This document shows positions 9,305 to 19,086 of a DNA stretch of 64,000 nucleotides, piece by piece. The notes under the pieces were generated by a model. That model was not told where the DNA came from and ran no database searches. It saw only the letters and a list, made by a program, of their open reading frames with translations. Source of the DNA: Rhodospirillaceae bacterium (lineage in GTDB: Bacteria > Pseudomonadota > Alphaproteobacteria > Thalassobaculales > Thalassobaculaceae); the NCBI GenBank assembly GCA_018401495.1, contig JAGYJX010000019.1, forward strand, positions 186,001-250,000. The letters are read 5' to 3'. A program made the position numbers and the translations under genes. Positions within the stretch are counted from its first letter, which is position 1; each line of letters starts with the position of its first letter.

Positions 9305-10238
9305 CTACCCTTTGGCGCGTCCGACCACCGCCTCGCGGCGCAGCACGTACAGCCCGCTGGCCACCACGATGGCGGTGCCGACGATCATCCAGGCGTCGGG
9401 AAGGTCGTTGAACACCAGCCATCCGAAAGCCGCGGCGAACACGATCTGGGCGTACTGGAACGGCGCCAGCAGCGAGGCGGTGGCGACCCGGTAGGCGTGG
9501 ATCAGCAGCAGGTGCGAGCCGCCGCCGAGCGCCCCCATCACCGCCATCAGCCCCCACTGCTCCAGCGTCGGCATCTGCCAGTAGAACGGCACCACCAGGC
9601 TCGAGCCGGTGCAGCCGACCAGCGCCGTGTAGAACAGCATCGGCACCGGCTTCTCGGTGCGGGTCAGGATCCGGGTGTTGATCACGAAGGTCGCGAAGAT
9701 GAAGGCCAGCAGGATCACCAGCCCGTACGCCCAATGCACCTCGGCGAAGCCGGGCCGCACGATCACCAGGGTGCCGATCAGCCCGACCACCACCGCCGCC
9801 CAGCGCCTGCGGACCGACCCGTTCCCCGAGCAGCGGGACCGACAGCGCGACCACGAACAGCGGCGCCACGAAACCGATGGCGACCGCGTCGGCGAGCGGG
9901 ATGTGCCGGATCGCGGTGAAGAAGCAGACCGTCGCGGTGAGCAGCTGCACGCCCCTCAGCAGCACCAGCCCGACCCGCTGCACCCGCAGGATCTCGAACG
10001 GGTCGCGGCGCAGGAAGAACGGCAGCATGAACGCGAAGTGGAAGGCGTAACGCCCCCACACCACCATCGCCACCGGCATCTCCTGCGAGAGGTGCTTGGC
10101 GATGGTGTCCATGGTGGCGAACAGCAATTCGGCGAACACCAGCAGGCCGATGCCGAGCGGCGCGTCGCTCGAGCGGTCGGCGGAACTGGGCGGCGCGCCA
10201 GCCGGGGTCGCGGTGTCGGTCGGGTCTGTGATCGGCAT
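9305..10238 (-). CDS. EamA/DMT family transporter (frameshifted)
   Basis: Drug/metabolite transporter with two EamA repeats and about ten hydrophobic helices. The first half (from ATG 10238) includes FAELLFATMDTIAKHLSQ and LLTATVCFFTAIRHIPLADA, a typical RhaT/EamA repeat-1 signature; the second half ends LRREAVVGRAKG. The halves are in different frames, joined near 9810. Removing one base gives GERVGPRRWAAVVVGLIGTL, a normal repeat linker, and a 310-residue protein. The first 30 residues are Pro/Ala-rich and soluble. Substrate unknown; amino acid or metabolite export is usual for the family. Confidence 0.85.
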
Positions 10239-10363
10239 GGGCCGGACGCTGACATATGGGTGCCGCAAAGGGAATGCATCTTCACCCGCCGTGACGCGCG
10301 GGCTAGAACCGCCTTCGGCGGGCTCGGGAACGACGCGTCAACCGGAATCCGGATCGGGGCCCC

Positions 10364-11083
10364 ATGAGCCTTTACGACAGCGAACAACGCTACCGCCGGC
10401 GCTTCTGGGGAGGAGTCATTCGTTTCGTCGTCTTCGCCGGGCTGGTGGTGACGGCGGCGATCGTCTCCTACCAGGTCGGCATCGAGGACCTGGAGAGCCG
10501 GGTCCGCGGCTACCAGCAGGAGATCTACGAACTCGAGGCGCGCCAGAACGAGCTGGAGCAGGAGACCGCGAACCTGCGGGTGGCGGCCGAGCGGGCGAAG
10601 CTGGCGGTCGAGGAATGGGAACGCCGCTACGCCACCGACGTCCCCAAGGGCGACCGCCTGAGCCTGTTGGAGATGGTTGTCGAGCGCCTGGATGCCGGGG
10701 TGTCGGTGGAGCGTCTGGCGTTCCTGATCCAGGCCGCCGAGGAGGCCCGCGACTGCCGCCCGGTCGAGAGCAAGCGGTTCCTGGTCAAGACGCCGCTGCA
10801 CAGCGGCGCCAACACCGTGGTCTCGTTCGCGTCGGACGCCATCGTGGTGACCGGCACGGGGGCGTCCGCCAAGACCTCTGACGGGCTGCCCCAGGCCTGG
10901 TTCGATCCGCTGGAACCGGTGACGGTCCAGATCACCCCGATCGACGGACGGACGGTGGAACTGGTCGGCACGCTGCCGCTGCAGGGCTCCGTCGTGCAGG
11001 GTGGCTTGGAGCACCGCTTCCAGTTGCGCGCCGGGGCAACCGGGTTCATCCAGGTCGCCGCCGAGTCGTGCGCCTACCCGTGA
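10364..11083 (+). CDS. Membrane-anchored coiled-coil protein, unknown
   Basis: 239 residues. An N-terminal basic segment is followed by one TM helix (about residues 18-40, FVVFAGLVVTAAIVSYQVG), then a heptad-rich coiled coil (about 44-90, ELEARQNELEQETANLRVAA), then a soluble domain with predicted beta structure. The topology predicts a cytoplasmic N-terminus and a periplasmic coiled coil plus globular domain. It does not match a family I know. Its stop codon overlaps the GTG start of the next MFS gene (GTGA), so the two are coupled. Confidence 0.8.
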   Translation: MSLYDSEQRYRRRFWGGVIRFVVFAGLVVTAAIVSYQVGIEDLESRVRGYQQEIYELEARQNELEQETANLRVAAERAKLAVEEWERRYATDVPKGDRLSLLEMVVERLDAGVSVERLAFLIQAAEEARDCRPVESKRFLVKTPLHSGANTVVSFASDAIVVTGTGASAKTSDGLPQAWFDPLEPVTVQITPIDGRTVELVGTLPLQGSVVQGGLEHRFQLRAGATGFIQVAAESCAYP

Positions 11084-12250
11084 CCGCGGCAAGCCCGGCG
11101 GCGCTGACGCCGGGCCGCGTTGGATGGAGCCTTGCCGCGCATTTCGCCGGCTCGCTGTCGATCGGCATCTCGATCGGCGGCATGGTGCCGCTGATCGCGC
11201 TGACGCTGGAGCACCGAGGGGTCGATCCGGTGCTGATCGGCGTGAACTCGGCAATGACGTCGCTCGGCGTGCTCGTCGCCGCCCCGCTGGTGCCAACCGT
11301 GATCCGCCGGCTCGGCGCGGCCGAAGGCATCGTCGTCGGGCTGCTGCTGACATCGGTCGCGCTCCTCGGCCTCGCCTTCACCGAGAACATCGGTGTCTGG
11401 CTGGTTCTGCGCTTCCTGATGGGGGTCGGGATCGTCACCCAGTGGGTGGTGAGCGAAACCTGGATGCAGGCGATCGTGTCGGAGCGGCGGCGCGGGCTGG
11501 TGATGTCGGTCTACGTCACCTCGATCGCCGCCGGCTTCGCGCTCGGCCCGGTGCTGCTGACCATCACCGGAACCGAGGGTGTGCTGCCGTTCGCGCTGTT
11601 CGCCGGAACGATCGCCGCAACGTCGCTGCCGATGCTGCCGATCCGGCGCTGGGCGCCGCCGCTGGCGCTCGGCTCAGCGCGGCAGCGCCGTCCGGCTGAT
11701 GCGCGAGGCGCCGACCGTGGCGACCGCGGCGATAGCCGTCGGGATCGTCGACTCCGCGTTCTTCACGTTCATCCCGCTCTATGGCCTGCGCATCGGGTTG
11801 TCGCACGAGACCGCCATCACGCTGCTGACGGCGGTGCTGGCCGGCAACGTCGTGCTGCAGATACCGCTCGGCTGGTTCGCCGATCGGGTCAGCCGGCGCG
11901 GCCTGCTGCTGGCGCTCGGACTGGTGTGCTGCCTCGGGCCGGCCGCCGCCGGGGCCGCGCTGTCGGCCGGCTCGCTGGCGGCGTACCCGGTGCTGTTCGT
12001 GTGGGGAGGCGCTGCGTTCGGGTTGTACACGGTCGCCGTGACGATGCTCGGCGAGCGCTACCGCGGCGGCGAGCTCGCGGCCGCCAACGCCGCCTTCGTG
12101 ATCGTCTTCGAACTGGCCAACCTTGTCGGGCCTCCGACCGCGGGCTGGGCCATGGAGACCTGGTCGCCGAACGGGCTGATGGTCTGGATGACCGTGGTGG
12201 CGGTCGGCTTCGTGATGGTGGCGATCATCCGCGGCCTGCGCCGCGCCTGA
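11080..12250 (+). CDS. MFS transporter (frameshifted)
   Basis: Starts at GTG 11080 overlapping the upstream stop (GTGA). Residues of the first half (HFAGSLSIGISIGGMVPLIA, GLVMSVYVTSIAAGFALGPV) and of the second half (IPLGWFADRVSRRGLLLALG, an A-motif-like loop) indicate a 12-helix MFS carrier. One extra base near 11683 shifts the frame; removing a C gives LGSAGSAVRLMREAPTV and a 389-residue protein of normal length. The sequence style resembles the YcaD/UMF-like branch. Substrate unknown. Likely an intact gene with a sequence error. Confidence 0.84.
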
Positions 12251-12266
12251 CGGTACGCCGGCTCGC

Positions 12267-13436
12267 TCAGGGCAGCGGGCCCTTCGCCTGGCAGAACTGA
12301 CCGCGCGCCACCAGCGGCCGGCAGAAATCCTTGGCGGCCGCCTCGTTGGCGAAGCCGCCGGCCAGCAGACGGGTGTAGGTTCCGCGCCCGCGTCCGCTGT
12401 CGAACTCGCTGGTCCGCATGGTCTTGCCGGCGAGGTCCGGGAACTGGCGCTGCAGGGTCTTCCAGCCCTCGGCGGCCGCGGTGGTCGAGCGGTAGGAGGC
12501 GAGGTGCACCGCCCAGTCGCCGGTCGCGGCGGCGGCCGGCGGCGGCCGGCGTCCTGGCTCCGGATCCCGCCGCCGGCGGTCTGGCGGCGCCGGCGCCCGG
12601 CGCCGCCGGCATCCCGGCCAGCCGCTCGAGGCGCGTCACCACGCCTTCCAGGCGGGCCACCAGGGCGGTCGCCGCGGCGCCGTCCGCCATGCCGGGTTCG
12701 CCGGTCATCCGGCCGTCCTCGCCGATCGCCGGCATCGGCGGGGTCGGGGCGCCGACCGGGGTCGTCTCGATCGGCGCGGTCGGCGCAGCGGCCGGCGCGT
12801 CGGCCCGGCGGTCGTTGGCGAGGCTGACGGACACCAGCTCCTTGCGCTGGTCGCGGTTGCCGAACTGGCGCAGCCGCAGCACGTAGTTCTGCACGGTCGG
12901 CGCGTAGAAGTAGGTGTCGCGGTAGTCCTTGCGCTGGCAGTCGACCCGGAAGGTGTCGTAGCGCCCGGCCTTGACCTCGACGGCCTCCTGGCCGGCGACG
13001 ATGCAGCGATGCTCGTCCTGCCAGCCGGCCGGCGCGTTCTCCGAGGACCCGCGCACCGAGTAGGCGATGACGTTGCCTTCCTGCAGCGGGAACAACTGGT
13101 TCGGCGAGCCGATGATGGTCTGGCGCCCGCGCCCGAGTTCGGGGTCGTCGGACCACATCAGCGGGGCGTGACGACGTTGGGGTCCTTGGTCCAGATCAGG
13201 CCGCTGTCGTTGGTCCACACCACCCGGTCGGGCGACTTCGACACCACCCGCTCGGTGGTCACGGTCCCGCCGTCATCGTAAACGAAGGTGTCCCCCGGGG
13301 CGTAGAGCGGCGCCGGCGCCGGCGCCAGGCCCTGGGCCACGCTGGCTCCCGGCGGTGACAGGGAGGGACCGGAGGAGCATCCGGCAAGCGCAAGAACGCC
13401 GACGGCGACAGCGATGAGCGATCGACGGTGCGCCAT
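12267..13436 (-). CDS. Lipoprotein with C-terminal SPOR domain (two frameshifts)
   Basis: Starts at ATG 13436 with a lipoprotein signal (MAHRRSLIAVAVGVLALAGCSS; lipobox LAGC, Cys near 21). A beta-rich N-terminal domain (YAPGDTFVYDDGG, VIAYSVRGSSENAP, YRDTYFYAPTVQNYVLRLRQ) is followed by a Pro/Ala/Gly-rich linker and a short coiled segment. It ends in a SPOR-type repeat, WAVHLASYRSTTAAAEGWKT, that ends in FCRPLVARGQFCQ. SPOR domains bind denuded peptidoglycan glycans, so an envelope/division-site role is likely. Frames break near 13163 (a C missing from CCCC) and near 12535 in a GCC-repeat linker. With both corrected it is 389 residues. Confidence 0.75.
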
Positions 13437-13635
13437 TGCGGGCCGGGACTCCCATTGGGATAAGGACGAATCAGCCATGAGCATCAATATTTTGCGAGTC
13501 AGTGTCAAGCTGACCCAATATTCTGGGCACGGCGGATTCGGCCCAGGCGTTCGGATTGACCGATATCCTCCGGGCGGGCCACAGTCTGCATCGGCGCCGC
13601 CCCGGCGTCGACCCTTCCCAGACGAGGAGGCCGTG

Positions 13636-14418
13636 ATGGCTCTGGCGCTCGCCCCCGAGATTCCGCCGGTCCGCAACCGGGTCAGCGACGCGGAATGGCG
13701 CACCCGCGTCGATCTCGCCGCCTGCTACCGGCTGGTGGCGCATTATGGCTGGACCGACCTGATCTACACCCACATCTCGGCGCGCGTGCCGGGCGAGGAG
13801 GGGGCGTTCCTGCTGAACCCCTACGGCTTCATGTTCGAGGAGGTGACGGCATCGTCCCTCGTGAAGGTCGATTTCGAAGGCAAGATCCTGATGGAGTCGC
13901 CGTTCGAGGTGAACGAGGCCGGCTTCACGATCCACTCCGCCGTCCACATGGCGCGGCCCGATCTGGAATGCGTCATCCACACCCACACCGTCTCCGGGAT
14001 GGCGGTGTCGGCCCAGGCCGACGGCCTGCTGCCGCTCACCCAGAACTCGATGATGTTCCACGGCGAGCACATGGCGTACCACGAGTACGAGGGCATCGCC
14101 CTCGACCTCGACGAGCGGGAGCGGCTGCAGGCCGATCTCGGCGACCGCTTTGCCATGATCCTGCGAAACCACGGCCTGATGACCTGCGGGCGCACCATCG
14201 CCGAGGCCTTCGAGATCATGCAGAACCTGGAGCGGGCCTGCGAGGCCCAGCTTGCCGCCCAGGGCGGCGGGGTGAAGCTGACCCACCCGTCGGCCAATGT
14301 CTGCGCCCACACCGCCGACCAGTTCTGGAACTACCACCGCCAGAAGCCGTTCGGCGAGCGGGCGTGGCCGGCGCTGCTGCGCCTGCTCGACCGCCACAAT
14401 CCGGGCTACGACGCCTGA
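13636..14418 (+). CDS. Class II aldolase/adducin family protein
   Basis: 260 residues from ATG 13636, with AGGAGG six bases upstream. Class II aldolase fold markers: DLAACYRLVAHYGWTDLIYTHISARVPG, FLLNPYGFMFEEVTASSLVK, the paired-histidine metal motif CVIHTHTVSGMA, and a third ligand in RNHGLMTCGRTIAEAFEIM. The family includes fuculose-1-phosphate aldolase and araD epimerase, but this longer member with the YGWTDLI motif belongs to the poorly characterised group that acts on non-phosphorylated or unknown substrates. It is 37 bp upstream of an amidohydrolase and may be cotranscribed with it. Confidence 0.88.
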   Translation: MALALAPEIPPVRNRVSDAEWRTRVDLAACYRLVAHYGWTDLIYTHISARVPGEEGAFLLNPYGFMFEEVTASSLVKVDFEGKILMESPFEVNEAGFTIHSAVHMARPDLECVIHTHTVSGMAVSAQADGLLPLTQNSMMFHGEHMAYHEYEGIALDLDERERLQADLGDRFAMILRNHGLMTCGRTIAEAFEIMQNLERACEAQLAAQGGGVKLTHPSANVCAHTADQFWNYHRQKPFGERAWPALLRLLDRHNPGYDA

Positions 14419-14455
14419 GACCGCACTGGATCGACCCATACAGGAGCTCTTCGGC

Positions 14456-16083
14456 ATGACTCGCGTGCGGGCGGATACCGTCCTGACCGGTGGAAAGGTG
14501 TTTCTCGGCCCCGGCCTCGGCTTCGCGGAGGCTGTGGCGGTGTTCGGCGGCCGCGTCCTGGCGACCGGCACGACCGCGGAGATCGCGGGCCTGGCCGGCC
14601 CGGGGACCACCCGGGTCGACCTTGCCGGCCGGCTGGCGGTGCCCGGGCTGAACGACGCTCACCAGCACATGATGAGCGTCGGCATGGGTACCTTCGAGGT
14701 GAACCTGAAGCGCGACGACATCCGCACCGTCGACGACGTGCTGGCGGCGATCAAGGCGAAGGTGGACGAGGTCGGTCCCGGCACCTGGGTGTTCGGGCGC
14801 GGCTACGATCATTTCCAGCTCGACGTGAAGCGCCACCCGCTGCGCGAGGAACTCGACCAGGTCGCCCCCGACAACCCGGTCTACATCAAGCGCACCTGCG
14901 GCCACATGGGCGTTGCCAACTCCAAGGCGCTTGAGCTGGCGGGCATCCGCGAGGGAGTGGCGCAGCCGGCCGGCGGCCACGTCGAGGCGCAGAACGGCAA
15001 GCTGACCGGGCCTGCTCCAGGAGACCGCGCAGAACCTGGTCTACCGGGCGTTCCCGGCGGCGACCTTCGAGGACTTCGTCACCGGCATCGAGGCCGGCGC
15101 CCGCACCAACCTGTCCTACGGCATCACCAGCTGCACCGACCCGGCGGTCGGGCTGCGCGAGGGGTTCAAGGACTGGCAGGCCTACCTGGCGGCGCGGCGC
15201 CAGGGCCGGCTGCCGGTGCGGATGTACCTGATGCCGCTGGCCGGCACCACCGGCTGGCCCGAGCGCATCGTCGACATGGACCTGATGACCGGCGACGGCG
15301 ACGAGTGGCTGCGGGTCGGCTCGATGAAGCTGTTCGCCGACGGCTCGGCCGGCGGCAAGACGGCGGCGATGTCGAGCCCGTACGCCGACGACGCCGACAA
15401 CCGCGGCATCTTCATCTACGGCGACGAAGAGCTGCACGGGATGATCGCCGACTACCACGCCCGCGGCTTCCAGATCGCCACCCACGCCATCGGCGACGCC
15501 GCCATCGAGCAGGTGCTGAGCGGCTACGAGCGGGCGATGGGCAACACCGTCGACACCCAGCGCCGCCACCGGATCGAGCATTGCGGGTTCCTGACCCAGG
15601 ACCAGCTCGACCGCATGGCGCGGATCGGCGTGCTGCCGGCGCCGCAGCCGATCTTCCTGTACGAGTTCGGCGACCTGTACGTGGACGCGCTCGGCCACGG
15701 CCGGCCGGAGGCGAGCTATCCGATGCGGCGCTGGCAGGACGCCGGCCTGCATCCCTCGGGCAGTTCCGACGGTCCGGTGTCGTCCACCAACCCCTTCCGC
15801 GGCCTGTACGCCATGGTGACCCGGCGGACCAACCGCGGCACCGTGCTGGGGGCCGACGAGGCGCTGACCCTCGAGGAGGCGATCGGCGCCTACACCGTGA
15901 ACTCGGCCTACGGCTCGTTCGAGGAGGGCATCAAGGGCACGCTGGCGCCCGGCATGCTGGCCGACGTGGCGGTCTTCGACACCGACCTGTTCGCCACCGA
16001 GCCGTCGGCTTGGCTGGACGGCCCAGGCCGACCTGACGATCGTCGGCGGCGCGGTGGCCTACGACCGGCTCGGGCAGTTCTGA
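14456..16083 (+). CDS. YtcJ-like metal-dependent amidohydrolase (two frameshifts)
   Basis: Amidohydrolase of the YtcJ/exoenzyme-regulatory type. ATG 14456 follows CAGGAG. Visible elements: N-terminal beta-sandwich (ADTVLTGGKVFLGPGLGF), metal-binding LAVPGLNDAHQHMMSVG, central GSMKLFADGSAGGKTAAM, the His ligands in FQIATHAIGDAAIEQVLSGY and RRHRIEHCGFLTQDQLDRM, and the Asp in HPSGSSDGPVSSTNPF. Frames break near 15012 (GGG should be GG, giving KLTGLLQETAQNLVYRAF) and near 16023 (CCC should be CC, giving DGQADLTIVGGAVAYDRLG). The corrected protein is 541 residues, normal for YtcJ. Substrate unknown; family members hydrolyse formamides or cyclic amides. Confidence 0.84.
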
Positions 16084-16095
16084 CCCTTGTTGCCG

Positions 16096-16142
16096 GCGGC
16101 GGAGCAGCGGTCCCGGCTCGCGCTGCGCTTGGCCGGGATGAC
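16096..16142 (-). repeat. REP-like interspersed repeat, copy 2
   Basis: Contains CGGCTCGCGCTGCGCTTGGC followed by CGGGATGAC; the reverse complement aligns with copy 1 at 7895-7944. It lies 12 bp after the amidohydrolase stop. Confidence 0.65.
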
Positions 16143-16265
16143 GATGATTTTGGTTAGGGGCGCTCGGCTCCTGGTCATCCCCCAACATCGTCATCCCGGA
16201 CCGAACCGCCTTTGGCGGGACGGATCCGGGACCCACGGAGCGACGTGCCGGTGGTGGCGCGGACG

Positions 16266-16311
16266 GAGCGGCGGGTGGCTCCCGGCTCGCGCTGCGCTTG
16301 GCCGGGATGAC
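16266..16311 (-). repeat. REP-like interspersed repeat, copy 3
   Basis: Shares CCCGGCTCGCGCTGCGCTTG and GCCGGGATGACGATG exactly with copy 2, 170 bp upstream, but differs in the flank (GAGCGGCGGGTGGC). The two copies are direct repeats. Confidence 0.65.
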
Positions 16312-16373
16312 GATGGATTTCGGGACGAGGCGCCGGTCCTCGTCGTCTCCCCTCGCGGGTTGCGAAACGCGAA

Positions 16374-16397
16374 CGGCCGGCCCCGAAGGGCCGGCCG
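16374..16397 (-). terminator. Hairpin downstream of the first TRAP binding-protein gene
   Basis: A perfect 10-bp stem (CGGCCGGCCC / GGGCCGGCCG) with a CGAA tetraloop lies 25 bp beyond the stop at 16423 on the minus strand. There is no strong T run after it, so it is a weak or bidirectional terminator rather than a textbook one. Confidence 0.6.
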
Positions 16398-16422
16398 CTG
16401 CCGCTTCAGGCTGGGAGACGGC

Positions 16423-17475
16423 TTACTTCAGGTAGCCGTTCTCCTTCCAGATCGAGTAGTCCTTGCGGAAGGTCGACAGCGAGGCCCAGATCTTCTTGGA
16501 GTCCTCGTTGGTCTTGATGTCCTCGGCCACGACCTCGTTCCAGGCGGCCTCGAACTTCGCCAGCATGTCGTCCGACCAGCGATGGATGGTGACACCCTTC
16601 TCCTGGTGGAACTTCATGGCCGCGAACTGCACGGCCTCGCCACGCGAGAACATGTAGGTCACGTTGGCGTCGCAGGCGCCCTTGATGACCGCCTTCTGGG
16701 TGTCGGTGATGGCGTCGTAGGTCACCTTGTGGACCAGCAGCTCGTTCAGCGTCGACTGCTGGTGCCAGCCCGGGAAGTAGTTGTGCTTGGCGACCTGGTA
16801 GAAGCCGAGGTCCTTGTCGGCGGCCGGCAGCGAGAACTCGGTGGCGTCGATCGAGCCGAGCTCCAGGGCCGGGTAGATGTCGCCGGCGGCCAGCAGCTGC
16901 GTGGAGACGCCGAACTTCTCCATGACCTTGGCGCCGAGACCGAAGAACCGCATCTTCAGGCCCTTCAGGTCGTCGACCGTCTTGATCTCCTTGCGGTACC
17001 AGCCTGAGGATTCCGGCGCGATGACCCCGCAGAGGTTGTAGCGGATGTTGTCGCGGGCATACATCTCGGTGGCCATCTCCTCGCCACCGCCGTACTGCAT
17101 CCACGCCAGATACTCGCCCGCGCCGGGGCCGAACGGCACCGCCGAGAAGAAGGCGTAGGCGTTGTTCTTGTTGACGTTGTAGCCCGGCGTGCCGAACGCC
17201 GCGTCGATCGAGCCGCTCGACACCGGATCGTAGTAGGCGGTGCCCGGAACCAAGGCGCCCGGCTCGAAGAACCGCACCGTCAGGTCGCCGCCGGACATGC
17301 TGGTGATCGACTCGGCGACGTTGTGCGAGCCCTCTCCGAGCACGACCAGCTTGGCGCTGAACGCCGAGTGCATCTTCCAGCGCTCGCGCTTGGCGTCGGC
17401 GTCCGAGGCCGCCCCCGTCACGCTCACCGCCGCCAGCACGCCGGCGGCGATCTTCAGCCACGTGTTACCCTTCAT
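16423..17475 (-). CDS. dctP: TRAP transporter substrate-binding protein, DctP/TakP-like (paralog 1)
   Basis: 350 residues with a Sec signal peptide (MKGNTWLKIAAGVLAAVSVT, cleavage near AASDADA). DctP-family features: WKMHSAFSAKLVVLGEG, VRFFEPGALVPG, GSIDAAFGTPGY, the conserved DDLKGLKMRFFGLGAKVMEK with the substrate-carboxylate-binding Arg, and GSIDATEFSLPAADKDLGF. The combination PFGPGAGEYLAW and HNYFPGWHQQ points to the TakP subgroup, which binds 2-oxo or hydroxy monocarboxylates. It acts in the periplasm. No DctQ/DctM membrane subunits are adjacent, so it must use permeases encoded elsewhere. A close paralog follows at 17772-18825. Confidence 0.93.
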   Translation of the reverse strand: MKGNTWLKIAAGVLAAVSVTGAASDADAKRERWKMHSAFSAKLVVLGEGSHNVAESITSMSGGDLTVRFFEPGALVPGTAYYDPVSSGSIDAAFGTPGYNVNKNNAYAFFSAVPFGPGAGEYLAWMQYGGGEEMATEMYARDNIRYNLCGVIAPESSGWYRKEIKTVDDLKGLKMRFFGLGAKVMEKFGVSTQLLAAGDIYPALELGSIDATEFSLPAADKDLGFYQVAKHNYFPGWHQQSTLNELLVHKVTYDAITDTQKAVIKGACDANVTYMFSRGEAVQFAAMKFHQEKGVTIHRWSDDMLAKFEAAWNEVVAEDIKTNEDSKKIWASLSTFRKDYSIWKENGYLK

Positions 17476-17519
17476 CGCAACGTCCTCCTCCGTTCAAACC
17501 ACGTTTTTTCATGAAAAAA

Positions 17520-17547
17520 GGCCGGAGATCGTGATCGATCTCCGGCC
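17520..17547 (-). terminator. Rho-independent terminator of the second TRAP binding-protein gene
   Basis: A perfect 12-bp stem (GGCCGGAGATCG / CGATCTCCGGCC) with a 4-base loop is followed on the minus strand by TTTTTT. It lies about 225 bp after the stop at 17772 and 45 bp before the start of the downstream paralog. It separates the two dctP genes into independent transcripts. Confidence 0.85.
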
Positions 17548-17771
17548 AGAGCCTTGGCGAGACTGGGAGGTTTCAGCCAAGGAATCCCAGGCGCGACCCG
17601 CGGGCCACTTGGACATTGCCGTGCTTATGGTCGCTCTGATCATCGTCGTCATGCTAACGACTCCGCTTTCGAGCGGAATTGACGATCAGTTATCGCAGTC
17701 GTTCGAAATTCGCACGGATAAGGGTGGGGCAACCGGGCTTTCGGGTCGCCGACCCGGCGCCCGGCCGCGCG

Positions 17772-18825
17772 TCACTTGAGGTAGCCGTTGTCCTTCCAGA
17801 CCGAGTAGTCCTCGCGGAACTTCGAGTACGACGCCCAGATCCGCTTGGCGTCCTCGTTGCTGGCGATCTCGGCCGCGATCACTTCCTTCCAGGCCGCCTC
17901 GAACTGCGCGAGGATCTCGTCCGACCAGCGGTGGACGGTCACGCCCTTCTCCTGGTGGAACTTGATGGCGTCGAACTGCAGCGCCTCGCCCTTCACGAAC
18001 ATGTAGAGCGTCGCGCGGTCGCAGGCGGCGGCGAGCAGTTCCTTGTTGGCGTCGTTGAGCGCGTCGTACTTGCCCTGGTTCACCAGAAGCTCGTTGATGG
18101 TCGCCTGCTGGTGCCAGCCCGGGAAGTAGTTGTGCTTCGCCACCTGGTAGAAGCCGTAGCCCTTGTCCGTCACCGCCATCGAGAACTCGGTGGCGTCGAT
18201 CGACCCGAGTTCCAGCGCCGGGTAGATATCCCCGGCGGCGAGCAGCTGGGTGGAGACGCCGAACTTCTCCATGACCTTGGCGCCGAGGCCGAAGAACCGC
18301 ATCTTGAGGCCCTTCAGATCGTCGAGCGTCTTGATCTCCTTGCGGAACCAGCCGGAGGTCTCGGGCGGGGCGATGCCGCAGATGTTGAAGCGGATGTTGT
18401 CCTTGCCGTACATCTCCCGCGCCATGTCCTCGCCGCCGCCGTAGCGCATCCAGGCAAGGTACTCGCCGGCGCCGGGGCCGAACGGGACGGAGGCGAAGAA
18501 CGCGTAGGCGTTGTTCTTGTTTACGTTGAATCCAGGGGTGCCGTAGGCGGCGTCGATCGAGCCGCTCGATACCGCGTCGTAGTACTGGATGCCGGGAACC
18601 AGCGCGCCGGGTTCGAAGTGACGGATCTGGAACTCGCCGCCGCTCGCCTTGCTGATGGTTTCGATCATCATCGTCGGGCGTGTCGCCGATGATCGGGATG
18701 TTGCTGGCGTAGGCCGCGTGCATCTTCCAGCGAACCCGCTCGGCCTGAGCGTCGGCGACGGTGACCGTCAATCCGACCGCGGCCACGGCTCCCGCCAGCA
18801 CCAGGCGCCAACGATTGCGAACCAT
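17772..18825 (-). CDS. dctP: TRAP transporter substrate-binding protein, DctP/TakP-like (paralog 2, frameshifted)
   Basis: Starts at ATG 18825 after GGAGG, with a signal peptide (LVLAGAVAAVGLTVTVADAQA). It is very similar to the 16423-17475 protein throughout: both have IRHFEPGALVPG-like, DDLKGLKMRFFGLGAKVMEK and HNYFPGWHQQ segments and end in WK(D/E)NGYLK. One extra C near 18663 breaks the frame; removing it gives IIGDTPTMMIETISKASGG and exactly 350 residues, the same length as the paralog. That match argues for a sequence error. Upstream lies a 260-bp AT-richer gap that probably contains its promoter. Confidence 0.9.
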
Positions 18826-19086
18826 TCTTTCCTCCAGTTCCCGCCGTTCCGGCAGATTTGTTGTCATGCTGATCATAACCCGCACAACGATCGTCATGCT
18901 ATTCGTTGTATGAGGATCTTAAATTGCTGAATCAAGAACGAACTCGCTCGAAAAAAGATCACAATTGCAGTCTTGAAACGGTCGCTTGCCGTCACGTCCG
19001 ATGAGTTTGACGAGGTCCGGCCGGCGTCGCACACTGGCCGGCGCGGTCGCCTGAGCGGCCCCTCTCCGCAGACGCCGAGGTGCAGA

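Larger units (their letters stand above)
16084..16422. other. Intergenic region with repeats and a hairpin
   Basis: The gap between the convergent amidohydrolase and TRAP binding-protein genes. I see no coding sequence. It holds two copies of the REP-like element (16096-16142, 16266-16311), a related palindrome with GTCATCCCGGA and TCCGGGAC arms (about 16190-16232), and a 10-bp GC hairpin at 16374-16397. Confidence 0.7.
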
